Assembly (NCBI GenBank): GCA_934565855.1
Contig: CAKTIO010000004.1
Span: 124,001 to 188,000 of the forward strand
Length of the DNA: 64,000 bases
Source of the DNA: an uncultured Dysosmobacter sp.
GTDB lineage: Bacteria; Bacillota; Clostridia; Oscillospirales; Oscillospiraceae
Direction: 5' to 3'
Position 1 is the first letter of the stretch; each line of letters begins with the position of its first letter. A program made the position numbers and the translations under genes. The notes beneath the pieces were generated by a model, which had not been told where the DNA came from, searched no databases, and was given only the letters and a program-made list of their open reading frames with translations. This document shows, piece by piece, positions 17,650-26,465 of the stretch.

Positions 17650-17680
17650 AAAACATCGCGCGGCAGTGCCGCACGGCGTG

Positions 17681-17716
17681 AAAAAGGCGCGTTGGATGCC
17701 CCAGCGCGCCTTTTTT
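17681..17716. terminator. Bidirectional terminator between the ABC operon and ribF
   Basis: A perfect 11-bp stem, AAAAAGGCGCG (17681-17691) with CGCGCCTTTTT (17705-17715), closes a 13-base loop. It has A and T tracts on both sides and serves the two convergent operons. Confidence 0.88.
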
Positions 17717-17737
17717 ATCAAAATTTCCATCAGAGAC

Positions 17738-18649
17738 TTACCGCGAAAATGCGGGGTGCTGCCGGAAGTAATCGCGGGTGCTTTGAGCATCCCGGGTGAT
17801 CTGCGCCTGCAGGGCATCTAAGGAGTCAAAGCGGATCTCATCCCGCAGGTGCAGGTAAAATTCCACCCGGACAGTCTGTCCGTACAGGTCTCCATCAAAG
17901 TCCAGAAGCCAGGATTCCACGGTGATGTCATCCCCGTTATGAACGGTGGGACGCACGCCCACATTGGTCACGGCGGCATAGTGGCTGCCATCCTGCAGAT
18001 AGACCCGGGCGGCATAGACGCCGAAGTTGGGGACCAGCACATGGGGCGGAACCGTGAGATTGACGGTGGGGATACCGATGGTGCGCCCAATGCGCCGTCC
18101 GTGCCGGACCACCTGGGACAGCGTGTGGGGATGTCCCAGAAATTCCGCGGCACGCTCTACCTGTCCCATTTCCACCAGACGGCGGATGTAGGTGGAGCTG
18201 ACGGTGATGCCGCCGATCTCCACCTTGGGGATGATGTCACAGCCTATGCCCAGCTCCGCGCACTTTTGCCGCAGCAGCTCCGGGGAGCCGGCGTTTTTAT
18301 GTCCAAAGTGGTGATCGTGTCCAGCCACCAGATGAACGGCGTGGTAACGCTCCACCAGAATGTCCGTTACAAAGGCGTCCCACGGTGTGGTCATCATCTC
18401 CCGGTCAAAGGGTACCATAATGACGTCATCGATCTGGTACAGCCGGTGCATCAGCTCCTTCCGGTCCTCCGGAGAGTTGATGAGCGGACAGGGAATGCCG
18501 GTAACGACTTCCTTCGGCACCCGGTCAAAGGTGAATACCGCAGGAGTGCAGCCGCGGCTCTGGGCTTCCTCCACGGTGCGGCGCAGCAGCGCGGCGTGTC
18601 CGCGGTGAACACCGTCAAAAAAGCCAAGAGCAATGACACGTTGTTTCAT
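17738..18649 (-). CDS. ribF: Bifunctional riboflavin kinase / FAD synthetase
   Basis: At 303 residues this is a normal RibF, converting riboflavin to FMN and then FAD. The N-terminal FAD synthetase half shows ALGFFDGVHRGHAALL (nucleotidyltransferase HxGH) and VSSTYIRRLVEMGQ. The C-terminal riboflavin kinase half shows GIPTVNLTVPP, the NVGVRPT segment and ESWLLDFDGDLYG. It is the last gene of the rimP-to-ribF operon, 36 bases after truB, and ends at the shared terminator. Confidence 0.96.
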   Translation of the reverse strand: MKQRVIALGFFDGVHRGHAALLRRTVEEAQSRGCTPAVFTFDRVPKEVVTGIPCPLINSPEDRKELMHRLYQIDDVIMVPFDREMMTTPWDAFVTDILVERYHAVHLVAGHDHHFGHKNAGSPELLRQKCAELGIGCDIIPKVEIGGITVSSTYIRRLVEMGQVERAAEFLGHPHTLSQVVRHGRRIGRTIGIPTVNLTVPPHVLVPNFGVYAARVYLQDGSHYAAVTNVGVRPTVHNGDDITVESWLLDFDGDLYGQTVRVEFYLHLRDEIRFDSLDALQAQITRDAQSTRDYFRQHPAFSR

Positions 18650-18685
18650 GGAAAACCAAATCCTTTCGATGGGGAAATGAGGCGG

Positions 18686-19552
18686 TCATGCGCCGAAGAA
18701 GTTTTTCACTGCCGTAAGTGTTCCGTTTTCCGCCCGGGACAGGCACAAAAATGTACCGTCCTGCCCATATACCCGGTAAAGACCGTCGGCAAGCCCGGCA
18801 TCGGTAATGGGGTTGCCGTTGCGCACCCGTGCTTCCTTTCCGGGAGAGACAGGGCGGTAGGCAGGATAGGCGGAAAAGTAAGCGTCCAGAGGGAGCAGCA
18901 GCGCTTCCCCCTCTGCCTGTACCTGCTCCAGTGTAACAGCGTGGTCAATGGAAAAGCCGGAGGCAAGGGTGCGCCGCAGAGAGAACATAGTGCCGCCGCA
19001 GCCCAGAGTCTGTCCAATGTCGTGGCAGAGTGTGCGGACATAGGTTCCCTTGGAACAGACACAGCGCAGAAGGTAATCCGTCTCGGACTGCTGCTCCAGA
19101 ACCTCCAGTGTGTATATGGTCACGGGGCGGGGCTTGCGCTCCACGGATTTGCCCCTGCGAGCCAGATCGTAGAGCTTCTGTCCGTTGATCTTAATGGCGG
19201 AATACATGGGCGGAATCTGGGAGATATTTCCGGTAAAGGCAGGCAGCACCGCCTCCAGCTGTTCGCGGGAGATGGTGACAGGACAGGAGGACAGCATCGT
19301 TCCGGTGGTGTCCTGGGTGTCAGTGGTCATGCCCAGCCGCAGCCCGGCAAGATATTCCTTCTGTCCATCCTCCGCAAAGCTGACCGCCTTGGTGGCGGCA
19401 CCCACAAATACCGGCAGCACACCGGTGGCAAGGGGGTCCAGCGTTCCCGCGTGTCCTACCCGCTTTTCCCGCAAAATGCCGCGGAGCTTGGCGCAGACGT
19501 CCATAGAGGTCCATCCCTGTGGCTTATCAATGATGACGATTCCGTTTGGCAT
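18686..19552 (-). CDS. truB: tRNA pseudouridine(55) synthase
   Basis: TruB isomerises U55 in the T-loop of tRNAs. The 288-residue protein begins GIVIIDKPQGWTSMDV and carries the catalytic Asp in VGHAGTLDPLATGVLP, then MYSAIKINGQKLYDLARRG and SKGTYVRTLCHDIG. The C-terminal part after residue 230 is short, as in many Firmicutes TruB proteins. It lies between nrnA and ribF in the operon, with small gaps on both sides. Confidence 0.96.
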   Translation of the reverse strand: MPNGIVIIDKPQGWTSMDVCAKLRGILREKRVGHAGTLDPLATGVLPVFVGAATKAVSFAEDGQKEYLAGLRLGMTTDTQDTTGTMLSSCPVTISREQLEAVLPAFTGNISQIPPMYSAIKINGQKLYDLARRGKSVERKPRPVTIYTLEVLEQQSETDYLLRCVCSKGTYVRTLCHDIGQTLGCGGTMFSLRRTLASGFSIDHAVTLEQVQAEGEALLLPLDAYFSAYPAYRPVSPGKEARVRNGNPITDAGLADGLYRVYGQDGTFLCLSRAENGTLTAVKNFFGA

Positions 19553-19582
19553 AAAGCTCCTTTCTGAGACCGGAAAAACCGT

Positions 19583-20539
19583 TCAGTGGGGAAAATCCCC
19601 GGCGATTTTGGCAACGGCGTCCAGCATCTGCCGCTTGGCGTCAGCCCAGGGAGCATGGACCGTTGCGCCTGCGGCGGCGGCATGACCGCCGCCCCCCAGC
19701 AGCTGGCAGACGCGGGTGGCGTTTACCCGGCTGCCGGTGCGCAGAGAGAATTTCCACACGTCCGGCTGCAATTCCCGCATGGTGATGGCGCAGTCCACAC
19801 CTTCAATCTGTGCGCCCAGAGAGGAAAGCTCCTCCGCATCGCTTTCTCCGGCGTGCAGCTGCTCCATCAAAGCGATGGGAACGGACAGCACGGCAACGCG
19901 GTCCTGGTCGTAAAGCTCCATCGTGTGCAGCATGGACCCCTCCAGCTGCATCCGCTTTCGGGATTTGGTGCGGAAAAAGGCTTTGTTCAGGCTGCGGTAG
20001 TCAATGCCCGTGTCCATAAGAGCCGCCGCGACCCGGTGGGTGTTGGCGGTGGTGTTGGAATAGGAGAAGCAGCCGGTATCCGTGGAGACTGCCAGGTAAA
20101 GAGACAGGGCGATCTCCGGCGTCGGGGGACACAGCTCCTGTATGATGTCATAAACCAGCTCTCCGCAGGCAGCGGCGTCCGGACGGACGATGTTTGCCTT
20201 GGCGAAGCCCTCGAAGGAGGGGTGGTGGTCGATGGCAAGATCAATGCGGTCCCGATAGGGCTTTGCGTTGTCCGGCAGCAGGCTGAGGGCGGCAATGTCG
20301 GTAGATATCACCACCTGTGGAACAAAGCCCTCCGGGGCGGTATAGGGACGGAAGAACGGCTCGTTGTTCTGGGTCAGCTGAGGGTTGTCCAGCAGATAAG
20401 CGGTTTTTCCAAGCTGCCGCAGCGCCGCGCAAAGCGCGGCGGCACAGCCCACAGTGTCACCGTCCGGGCGGACGTGGGTGAGGATGAGAACGGAGTCAAA
20501 GGACCGCAGCAGCGCCGCGGCTTCAGAGACGGTCAGCAT
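19583..20539 (-). CDS. nrnA: DHH/DHHA1 nanoRNase/pAp phosphatase
   Basis: This 318-residue DHH phosphoesterase degrades very short RNAs and 3'-phosphoadenosine 5'-phosphate in Firmicutes. Metal motifs: ILTHVRPDGDTVG near residue 20, the DHH triplet in LAIDHHPS near 106, and the DHHA1 substrate motif GGGGHAAAAGA near 285. It sits three bases after rbfA and 30 before truB, the standard Clostridia order. Confidence 0.94.
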   Translation of the reverse strand: MLTVSEAAALLRSFDSVLILTHVRPDGDTVGCAAALCAALRQLGKTAYLLDNPQLTQNNEPFFRPYTAPEGFVPQVVISTDIAALSLLPDNAKPYRDRIDLAIDHHPSFEGFAKANIVRPDAAACGELVYDIIQELCPPTPEIALSLYLAVSTDTGCFSYSNTTANTHRVAAALMDTGIDYRSLNKAFFRTKSRKRMQLEGSMLHTMELYDQDRVAVLSVPIALMEQLHAGESDAEELSSLGAQIEGVDCAITMRELQPDVWKFSLRTGSRVNATRVCQLLGGGGHAAAAGATVHAPWADAKRQMLDAVAKIAGDFPH

Positions 20540-20542
20540 GGC

Positions 20543-20929
20543 TCAATCCTCCGTTTCTTCCTGAGCGGGTTTCCGCTGCTCCTCCTGAACCTCTACGTTG
20601 TGCAGCAGCTCCAGAATGTGTGCACCGTACTCCATCGAGTCATCCGCAATGAATTGCAGCTCGGGGGTGTAGCGCAGGCGGAGGGCAGAGCCGAGCTCCC
20701 GACGCAGAAAGCCGGAGGCGGATTTCAGTCCCTTCAGCACATCCTTTTCCTGCTCCTTGTTCAGCACGCTGATATAAATGCGGGAATAGCGCAGGTCGCC
20801 GGTGGTGTCCACCCGGGTGACGGAGACCATGCCGGTTCCGGAAACGCGGGGGTCCTTCAGCCGGCGGATTTGTGCGCTGATCTCCCGCTGGATCTCTTCG
20901 TTGATGCGTCCGATGCGGTTGCTTGCCAT
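20543..20929 (-). CDS. rbfA: 30S ribosome-binding factor A
   Basis: RbfA binds immature 30S subunits and helps 16S 5'-end maturation. The 128-residue protein starts MASNRIGRINEEIQREISAQI and has the KH-like core VSVTRVDTTGDLRYSRIYISV and RLRYTPELQFIADDSMEYG. Both are hallmarks of the family. It follows infB, with a strong hairpin in the 82-base gap between them. Confidence 0.96.
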   Translation of the reverse strand: MASNRIGRINEEIQREISAQIRRLKDPRVSGTGMVSVTRVDTTGDLRYSRIYISVLNKEQEKDVLKGLKSASGFLRRELGSALRLRYTPELQFIADDSMEYGAHILELLHNVEVQEEQRKPAQEETED

Positions 20930-20957
20930 AGGGGAAACAACCTCCTTTCAAAGTGAA

Positions 20958-20987
20958 CAGGGGGCGACCGGAGGGGTCGCCCCCCTG
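20958..20987. repeat. Very stable hairpin between infB and rbfA
   Basis: CAGGGGGCGACC (20958-20969) pairs with GGTCGCCCCCCTG (20975-20987) over a 5-base loop, with one unpaired C. On the minus strand no T-tract follows. It is therefore more likely an RNA processing or stability element inside the operon than a full terminator. Confidence 0.65.
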
Positions 20988-21011
20988 TGGGGTAGGGTTC
21001 AAAATAATGAT

Positions 21012-23384
21012 TTATCTGGGAATCTCTTCCATAGTATAGGCTTCGATGATGTCGCCTTCCTTGATGTCGTTGTACTTCTCCACGGTCAGACCGCACTCGT
21101 AGTTGACAGCGACCTCCTTCACGGAGTCCTTGAAGCGTTGCAGGGAACCCAGTGCGCCCTCGTGGATGACGATGCCGTCCCGGACCACCCGGACAGAGCA
21201 GTCCCGCAGCAGCTTGCCATCCTGCACATAGCAGCCAGCGACAGTGCCGATACCGGAGACCTTGTAGGTCTGGCGGACCTCGGCGTGACCCAGCACCACT
21301 TCGCGGTACTTGGGCGCCAGCATGCCCTTCATAGCGGATTCGATTTCGTCGATGCAGTCATAGATGACGCGGTACATCCGCATATCCACGTTCTGGCGAA
21401 CGGCACTCTCCCGGGCGGCGGCGTCCGGACGGACATTGAAGCCCACGATGATGGCGTTGGAGGCGGCTGCCAGAGTGACGTCGGACTCGTTGATGGCGCC
21501 CACGGCACCGTGAATGACACGGACGTTGACCTCTTCGTTGGACAGCTTTTCCAGAGATGCCTTCACAGCCTCCACGCTGCCCTGAACGTCTGCCTTGACG
21601 ATCAGCGCCAGCTCCTTACGCTCGCCTGCCTGGATCTGGTCGAACAGATTCTCCAGAGAGACCTTCTGCACGGCGGGACCGTTTGCCTTGGCGCGCTCCT
21701 CTGCCTTGCGCTGCTCCACCAGCTGGCGAGCCATGCGCTCGTCTGCCACGGCGAAGAAGGGATTTCCCGCGCCGGGAGCCTCGGACAGACCGGTGATCTC
21801 CACGGGAACGGAGGGACCCGCTTCCACCAGCTTGCGTCCCTTGGAGTCGTTCATGGTACGCACACGACCAACGGCAGTACCGGCAATGATGATGTCGCCC
21901 TGCTTCAGGGTGCCGTTCTGCACCAGCAGCGTGGCGACGGGACCGCGTCCCTTGTCCAGACGTGCCTCAATGACCGTACCCTGACCGGCGCGGTTGGGAT
22001 TGGCTTTCAGCTCGGACATTTCCGCGGTCAGCAGGACCATTTCCAGCAGCTTGTCAATGCCGATGTTCTTCTTGGCGGAGATGGGGCAGCAGATGGTGTC
22101 TCCGCCCCAGTCCTCAGCCACCAGACCGTATTCGGTGAGCTGCTGCTTGATGCGCTCGGGATTTGCCTCGGGCTTGTCGATCTTGTTGATGGCGACGATG
22201 ATGGGGATGCCGGCAGCCTTGGCGTGGTTGATGGACTCCACGGTCTGGGGCATGATGCCGTCCTCTGCTGCCACCACCAGAATGGCGATATCCGTGATCA
22301 TGGCGCCGCGGGCGCGCATGGAGGTGAATGCCTCGTGACCCGGGGTATCCAGGAAGGTGATGGGCTTACCATCCACCTGCACCTGGTATGCGCCGATGTG
22401 CTGGGTGATACCGCCCGCCTCGCCGGAAACCACGTTGGTGTTCCGGATGGCATCCAGCAGAGAGGTTTTTCCGTGGTCTACATGACCCATGACCACCACA
22501 ACGGGGGCGCGGGGGACCAGATCCTCTTCCTTATCCTTGTGATCGTCGATCAGGCGCTCCTCAATGGTGACGGTCACTTCTTTTTCCACCTTGCAGCCCA
22601 GATCCATTGCAATCAGGGCTGCGGTGTCGTAGTCGATCATCTGGGGAAGGGAAGCCATGATGCCGTTTTTCATCAGCGCCTTGACCACCTCTGCGCCGGT
22701 CTTCTTCATACGGGAAGCCAGCTCGCCCACGGAGATCTCGTCGGGGATCATGACCTTGAGGGGAGCCTTCTTGGCAATCTCCAGCTGAAGCTTGCGCATC
22801 CGCTCCGCCTCATCCTGCTTACGCTTGTTGGAGGCAAAAGCCGCCCCGCCACGCTGCTGGCGGTTCTGGTGGATCTTCTGCTTCCCCTGGGGCTGCATCC
22901 GGGACGCCCGCTGGGGAGCCAGATCCTCCAGCCGCTGGTCGTATTTTGCCAGGTTCACATCGCCGCCCTTCCGGGTGTCCACGATCTTCTTCTGGGGGAC
23001 CCGGGTGCTGGGCTGCTGCACTGCGGCAGGCTGCTTTGCAGAGGGCTGCTGCTTTCCGCCCTGAGCAGCGGCAGGCTTCGCGGCTGCGGCGGGAGCGGAC
23101 TTCTCCGCACCCGGCTGCTTATGGTTTGTGCTGGCAGCGGGCTTTGCGGCAGGCTGCTCCGCCTGCTTTGCAGGAGTCTGATAGGTGTCTGCGTAAATGA
23201 CCTCAATGCCGGAGACCGGATGCTTCTGGGTCAGGTAGTCAAACACGATGGAAAGCTCGTCATCATTTAAAACCTGCATATGATTCTTCGGAGTGGTCGC
23301 ATAGGTCGTCAGAATTTCAACGACCTCTTTGGTGGGAAGTCCGAAGTCCTTCGCCAGCTCATGCACTCTGTATTTATTATCCAT
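21012..23384 (-). CDS. infB: Translation initiation factor IF-2
   Basis: The 790-residue GTPase delivers initiator tRNA to the 30S subunit. The N-terminal IF2_N helix-turn ([21 protein letters not shown]) is followed by an Ala/Gln/Pro-rich linker (about residues 60-160). A second IF2_N-like module ([17 protein letters not shown]) precedes the G domain with [23 protein letters not shown] and [10 protein letters not shown]. The conserved C-terminal domains follow. The ATG at 23384 is preferred since it begins the family N-terminus; an in-frame TTG two codons upstream sits closer to the GAGGTGG site and is an alternative. Confidence 0.96.
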   Translation of the reverse strand: MDNKYRVHELAKDFGLPTKEVVEILTTYATTPKNHMQVLNDDELSIVFDYLTQKHPVSGIEVIYADTYQTPAKQAEQPAAKPAASTNHKQPGAEKSAPAAAAKPAAAQGGKQQPSAKQPAAVQQPSTRVPQKKIVDTRKGGDVNLAKYDQRLEDLAPQRASRMQPQGKQKIHQNRQQRGGAAFASNKRKQDEAERMRKLQLEIAKKAPLKVMIPDEISVGELASRMKKTGAEVVKALMKNGIMASLPQMIDYDTAALIAMDLGCKVEKEVTVTIEERLIDDHKDKEEDLVPRAPVVVVMGHVDHGKTSLLDAIRNTNVVSGEAGGITQHIGAYQVQVDGKPITFLDTPGHEAFTSMRARGAMITDIAILVVAAEDGIMPQTVESINHAKAAGIPIIVAINKIDKPEANPERIKQQLTEYGLVAEDWGGDTICCPISAKKNIGIDKLLEMVLLTAEMSELKANPNRAGQGTVIEARLDKGRGPVATLLVQNGTLKQGDIIIAGTAVGRVRTMNDSKGRKLVEAGPSVPVEITGLSEAPGAGNPFFAVADERMARQLVEQRKAEERAKANGPAVQKVSLENLFDQIQAGERKELALIVKADVQGSVEAVKASLEKLSNEEVNVRVIHGAVGAINESDVTLAAASNAIIVGFNVRPDAAARESAVRQNVDMRMYRVIYDCIDEIESAMKGMLAPKYREVVLGHAEVRQTYKVSGIGTVAGCYVQDGKLLRDCSVRVVRDGIVIHEGALGSLQRFKDSVKEVAVNYECGLTVEKYNDIKEGDIIEAYTMEEIPR

Positions 23385-23535
23385 ACCCAAATAAAGCCAC
23401 CTCACTATGCTTTGGATTCGGCAGGATGAGCCTGCCAGCCAGCCTCGCGCACAGGGCTACAGGGCTGGATATATTTCCGGCGGGAACCGCCGGGCTGTGA
23501 ATGATCTGTCCGGAAAGCGCCGCTGGCGCTTCCGC

Positions 23536-24219
23536 TTATTTTTCCCGGGAGGGATGGGAGGGCTTGGAGCCCTTTCCCTTCTTCACGGGGCGGCTTCCGG
23601 AAAAGCGGTTCCCGGCGGGCTTCCGCCGCCGCTCATCCCGGAAAGGACGGTGCCCTCCGGAGGTCCGTCCGGTAGACTGACGGGAGAAGGGCTTCCCGGC
23701 GGAAGCACCTGCGCTCCTGCCTTCCAGTGCGCGCTTTGCAGGCGCGGCAGAAGCGGTTTCCCGGTGTTCCGGCTGGGCGGGTGCGGCATGCTTTTTCTTT
23801 CTGCCTCTCCGGATGTTTTCCCGGTGTGCCTGCAGCTCCGCCTTCCGCTCTGCGGCGCGCTTGGCTTTGATGTCCAGCTTTTCCGCCGCTTCTGTATATT
23901 GCGCGGGGTCCGCCTGTGCCAGCCTGTGGACGATATTGGCGGCAAAGCCGATGTCCGTCACAGCGGTAACAGCGCAGGAGGTGCGCCCCAGCGCGCGCCC
24001 CAGTTCCTCTTTGGTAAAGGGGAGCCGCAGCCACAGGCAGGCGCCTGCATCTGCGAAATGCCGGACTCGGCGGACCGTGTTGTCCGCGGCGTCTGATGCC
24101 AGAAACAGGACGCGGGCGTCCTTGGCACGGGCAGCGGCTTCCACCGGCTCCTCGCCGATTTCCAGCATCCCGGCGCGCTTACAGAGTCCCAGCAGGGACA
24201 GGAGGTTGGAATCAGCCAT
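23536..24219 (-). CDS. ylxQ: L7Ae-family (YlxQ-like) RNA-binding protein with long basic tail
   Basis: The first about 100 residues (MADSNLLSLLGLCKRAGMLEIGEEPVEAA...) form an L7Ae/L30e/YlxQ domain that usually binds kink-turn RNA. Unlike the compact YlxQ of Bacillus, this 227-residue protein carries a roughly 110-residue tail very rich in Arg, Lys, Pro, Ser and Gly (RRGRKKKH, then repeated basic SR/GR patches). The tail is probably disordered and nucleic-acid binding. I start at ATG 24219, with GGGAGG six bases upstream. It overlaps the rnpM 3' end by 8 bases. Confidence 0.88.
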   Translation of the reverse strand: MADSNLLSLLGLCKRAGMLEIGEEPVEAAARAKDARVLFLASDAADNTVRRVRHFADAGACLWLRLPFTKEELGRALGRTSCAVTAVTDIGFAANIVHRLAQADPAQYTEAAEKLDIKAKRAAERKAELQAHRENIRRGRKKKHAAPAQPEHRETASAAPAKRALEGRSAGASAGKPFSRQSTGRTSGGHRPFRDERRRKPAGNRFSGSRPVKKGKGSKPSHPSREK

Positions 24220-24487
24220 TGGCGCCTCCCAATTCCCGCTCCAGCGCGTCATAGACCTCCTCCGGGATCTGGAGGGAGAATGCCCGTTCCAGTGCCCGGG
24301 ATTTCCGGGCTTTTTTCAGGCAGTCCACGCTGCGGCACACATAAGCCCCGCGCCCGGGCTTTTTCCCGCCGAAATCCAGCGAGATTGTGTCGTCCGGAGC
24401 CTTCACCACGCGGATCAGCTCCTTTTTATCCTTCATTTCCCGGCAGCCGACGCATTGCCGCTGGGGGATCTTTTTCACCTTCTGCAC
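24212..24487 (-). CDS. rnpM: YlxR family RNA-binding protein (RnpM)
   Basis: This 91-residue protein has the YlxR signature QRQCVGCREMKDKKELIRVV at the start, then the GRGAYVCRSVDCLKKARK motif. YlxR has been described as an RNase P modulator in Bacillus (RnpM). Four cysteines (CVGC and C-x4-C) may form a metal site. It lies between nusA and ylxQ, overlapping the latter. Confidence 0.94.
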   Translation of the reverse strand: MQKVKKIPQRQCVGCREMKDKKELIRVVKAPDDTISLDFGGKKPGRGAYVCRSVDCLKKARKSRALERAFSLQIPEEVYDALERELGGANG

Positions 24488-24521
24488 GGCGACACCGCCT
24501 TTCTATGATTCTCCGGAAGGC

Positions 24522-25691
24522 TCAGTTTTCTGTGCTCTCCGTGGTTTCCTCGGAAGAGTCTCCGGCAGCTTCTGCCGGGACCTCGCCCTCTTCACTTTCC
24601 TCGCGGTAGCTGGCGGGCTTGATGTCGATCTTGTAGCCGGTCAGGCGGGCGGCAAGACGGGCGTTCTGCCCCTCCTTGCCGATGGCAAGGGACAGCTGGT
24701 CGTCGGGGACGATGACGCGGCAGGCTTTGCCTTCCTCCGCCATCTGGACATCCAGAACATCAGAGGGTGCCAGCGCGGCGGCAATAAACTCAGCAGGGTC
24801 CTCGCTGTACTTGATGATGTCGATTTTCTCACCGCGCAGCTCCTCCACGATGTTGGCAACGCGCTGTCCCTTGGGACCGACGCAGGCGCCGATGGGATCG
24901 ACGTTTTCATCGTTGGACCAGACTGCCATCTTGGTGCGGGAGCCGGCTTCCCGGGCAATGGACTTGACTTCCACGGTGCCGTCGTAGATCTCGGGGACCT
25001 CCAGCTCAAACAGGCGCTTGACAAGACCCGGGTGGGTCCGGGAAATCAGCACCTGGGGACCGCGGGTAGAGCGGCGGACCTCCACCACATAAACCTTGAT
25101 GTGCATGCCCTCGGTCAGCTCCTCGCCGCGGACCTGCTCGCCTGCCATCAGCAGCGCCTCAGTGGATTCCGTTCCGGTGCCGATGCGCAGGGAGACGTTT
25201 CCGTTGCGGGGGTCCACACGGGTGACCACGCCGGTGAGGATCTCATGCTGCTTGGAGTTGAACTCGTCGTACACCATACCGCGCTCGGCTTCCCGCAGAC
25301 CCTGGATGATGACCTGCTTGCCGTTGCCTGCGGCGATGCGCCCGAACTCCGTGGTGTCCACGGGAACGTTTACCACATCGCCCACATGATACTTGGCGGA
25401 GATGGCGCGGGCTTCCTCCACGGGAATTTCGTTGAAGGGGTCCACATAGTCCTCTTCAGCCACCACGTTCTTCTGAACGTACATCTTCAGGGTCTTATGC
25501 TCCTCGTCCACATCCACGATGACGTTTTCCACCTCATCGTGGTCCCGTTTATAGGCGGTGGTCAGCGCCTGGACGATCTTGTCCATCATGAAGGACTGGG
25601 GAATGTTGCGTTCCTCCTCCAGCATTTTCAGCGCGGCGAAGATCTCCGCACAGTTCATGCCGGCAGGTTCTTTCTGCTTTTTGCCTCTCAT
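24522..25691 (-). CDS. nusA: Transcription termination/antitermination factor NusA
   Basis: NusA binds RNA polymerase and the nascent RNA to promote pausing and termination. The 389-residue protein contains the N-terminal polymerase-binding domain (MNCAEIFAALKMLEEERNIP), an S1 domain (GDVVNVPVDTTEFGRIAAG to around residue 200) and two KH domains (DPIGACVGPKGQRVANI; DQLSLAIGKEGQNARLAARLTGYKIDI). It has a short acidic tail rather than the extra AR repeats of E. coli. Start ATG 25691 has AGGAG nine bases upstream. Translated after rimP in the same operon. Confidence 0.96.
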   Translation of the reverse strand: MRGKKQKEPAGMNCAEIFAALKMLEEERNIPQSFMMDKIVQALTTAYKRDHDEVENVIVDVDEEHKTLKMYVQKNVVAEEDYVDPFNEIPVEEARAISAKYHVGDVVNVPVDTTEFGRIAAGNGKQVIIQGLREAERGMVYDEFNSKQHEILTGVVTRVDPRNGNVSLRIGTGTESTEALLMAGEQVRGEELTEGMHIKVYVVEVRRSTRGPQVLISRTHPGLVKRLFELEVPEIYDGTVEVKSIAREAGSRTKMAVWSNDENVDPIGACVGPKGQRVANIVEELRGEKIDIIKYSEDPAEFIAAALAPSDVLDVQMAEEGKACRVIVPDDQLSLAIGKEGQNARLAARLTGYKIDIKPASYREESEEGEVPAEAAGDSSEETTESTEN

Positions 25692-25747
25692 CAGCAATAA
25701 CTCCTATCTATGATAATATACGTCTTTTCTGGACGGAATATGACGGA

Positions 25748-26212
25748 TCAGAATTCCACCCGCAGGCGGACCAGCGCAGTCTCCTTCTTGTCAAAGGCCA
25801 TGTCGTCCTTTCCCACGGTGACGGTCACGGCACCGGTGGCTTCGTCATAGGCTTTCAGCGTACCGGAGAACTCCTTGCGTCCGTTCCGGTTCTGATACAG
25901 CTTGACAGCCACGGGGCTGCCCAGAAACTGCGCGAAGTCCGAGGGACGCTTCAGTGCCCGCTCCGCTCCGGCTGAGGAGACCTCAAAGGTATAGCTGCCT
26001 TCAATGGGATCGGCTTCATCCAGCAGGGGTTCTACCGCGCGGGAGACACGCTCACAGTCCAGAATGTCCACATTCCCGCCGGGCTTGTCGATATACAGCC
26101 GCAGATACCAGGCTCCGGCTTCCCGGACGTATTCCACATCCCAAAGGGTGCAGCCGGCTTCCGCCACGGCAGGAGCCGCCAGCTCTGCCACCAGTTCAGT
26201 TACTTTTTTCAA
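25748..26212 (-). CDS. rimP: Ribosome maturation factor RimP
   Basis: RimP is needed for 30S subunit maturation. The 154-residue protein starts KKVTELVAELAAPAVAEAGCTLWDVEYV and has the family core YLRLYIDKPGGNVDILDCERVSRAVEPLLDE followed by YTFEVSSAGAERALKRPSDF. It is the first gene of the nine-gene operon that runs to ribF. AGGAG lies shortly before the ATG. The leader has its own promoter and an early terminator-like hairpin. Confidence 0.95.
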   Translation of the reverse strand: MKKVTELVAELAAPAVAEAGCTLWDVEYVREAGAWYLRLYIDKPGGNVDILDCERVSRAVEPLLDEADPIEGSYTFEVSSAGAERALKRPSDFAQFLGSPVAVKLYQNRNGRKEFSGTLKAYDEATGAVTVTVGKDDMAFDKKETALVRLRVEF

Positions 26213-26268
26213 GGGACCGCTCCTTTCAAAAGAAAAATGAAATGAGAAGGTTTTAAGAACTTAAAAAA

Positions 26269-26301
26269 GACCAACAAAAAGAGCGGACCAAGGGTCCACT
26301 C
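26269..26301 (-). promoter_or_regulatory. Leader terminator/attenuator of the rimP-nusA operon
   Basis: On the minus strand GAGTGGACC (26293-26301), loop CTT, GGTCCGCTC (26281-26289) is followed by TTTTTG and then a second T-rich stretch. It is only about 20 bases after the predicted transcription start and about 70 before rimP. It therefore looks like a transcription attenuator rather than the end of the upstream operon, which already has its own terminator. Confidence 0.7.
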
Positions 26302-26327
26302 CATTTACCTACACTTCTAACATACCA

Positions 26328-26356
26328 AACATAGCACAGATTCATGCGCATTGCAA
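26328..26356 (-). promoter_or_regulatory. Sigma-A-type promoter of the rimP-to-ribF operon
   Basis: On the minus strand, -35 TTGCAA (26351-26356), 17-base spacer and -10 TATGTT (26328-26333) lie between the znuB terminator and the leader hairpin. Confidence 0.65.
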
Positions 26357-26391
26357 GCCTTTTCTTGAGAATAATGTAAGGATATTCCTGC

Positions 26392-26426
26392 AAAACCGGG
26401 GATTTTTTTGTAAAATCCCCGGTTTT
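26392..26426 (-). terminator. Intrinsic terminator after znuB
   Basis: A perfect 15-bp stem, AAAACCGGGGATTTT (26392-26406) with AAAATCCCCGGTTTT (26412-26426), has a 5-base loop. T tracts on both strands make it effective in either direction. Confidence 0.88.
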
Positions 26427-26465
26427 CATGTGCGGGAAACGGAAAAATCCAGTCAGAGAGGATGG

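Noticed and set aside
17849..19567. 572-codon plus-strand open frame opposite ribF and truB
   Set aside because: It is antisense to two well-supported genes, with no start signal and no motif.
20802..23270. 822-codon plus-strand open frame across infB and rbfA
   Set aside because: It is a shadow of IF-2; the predicted protein has Gly/His/Asp/Val-rich noise and no domain.
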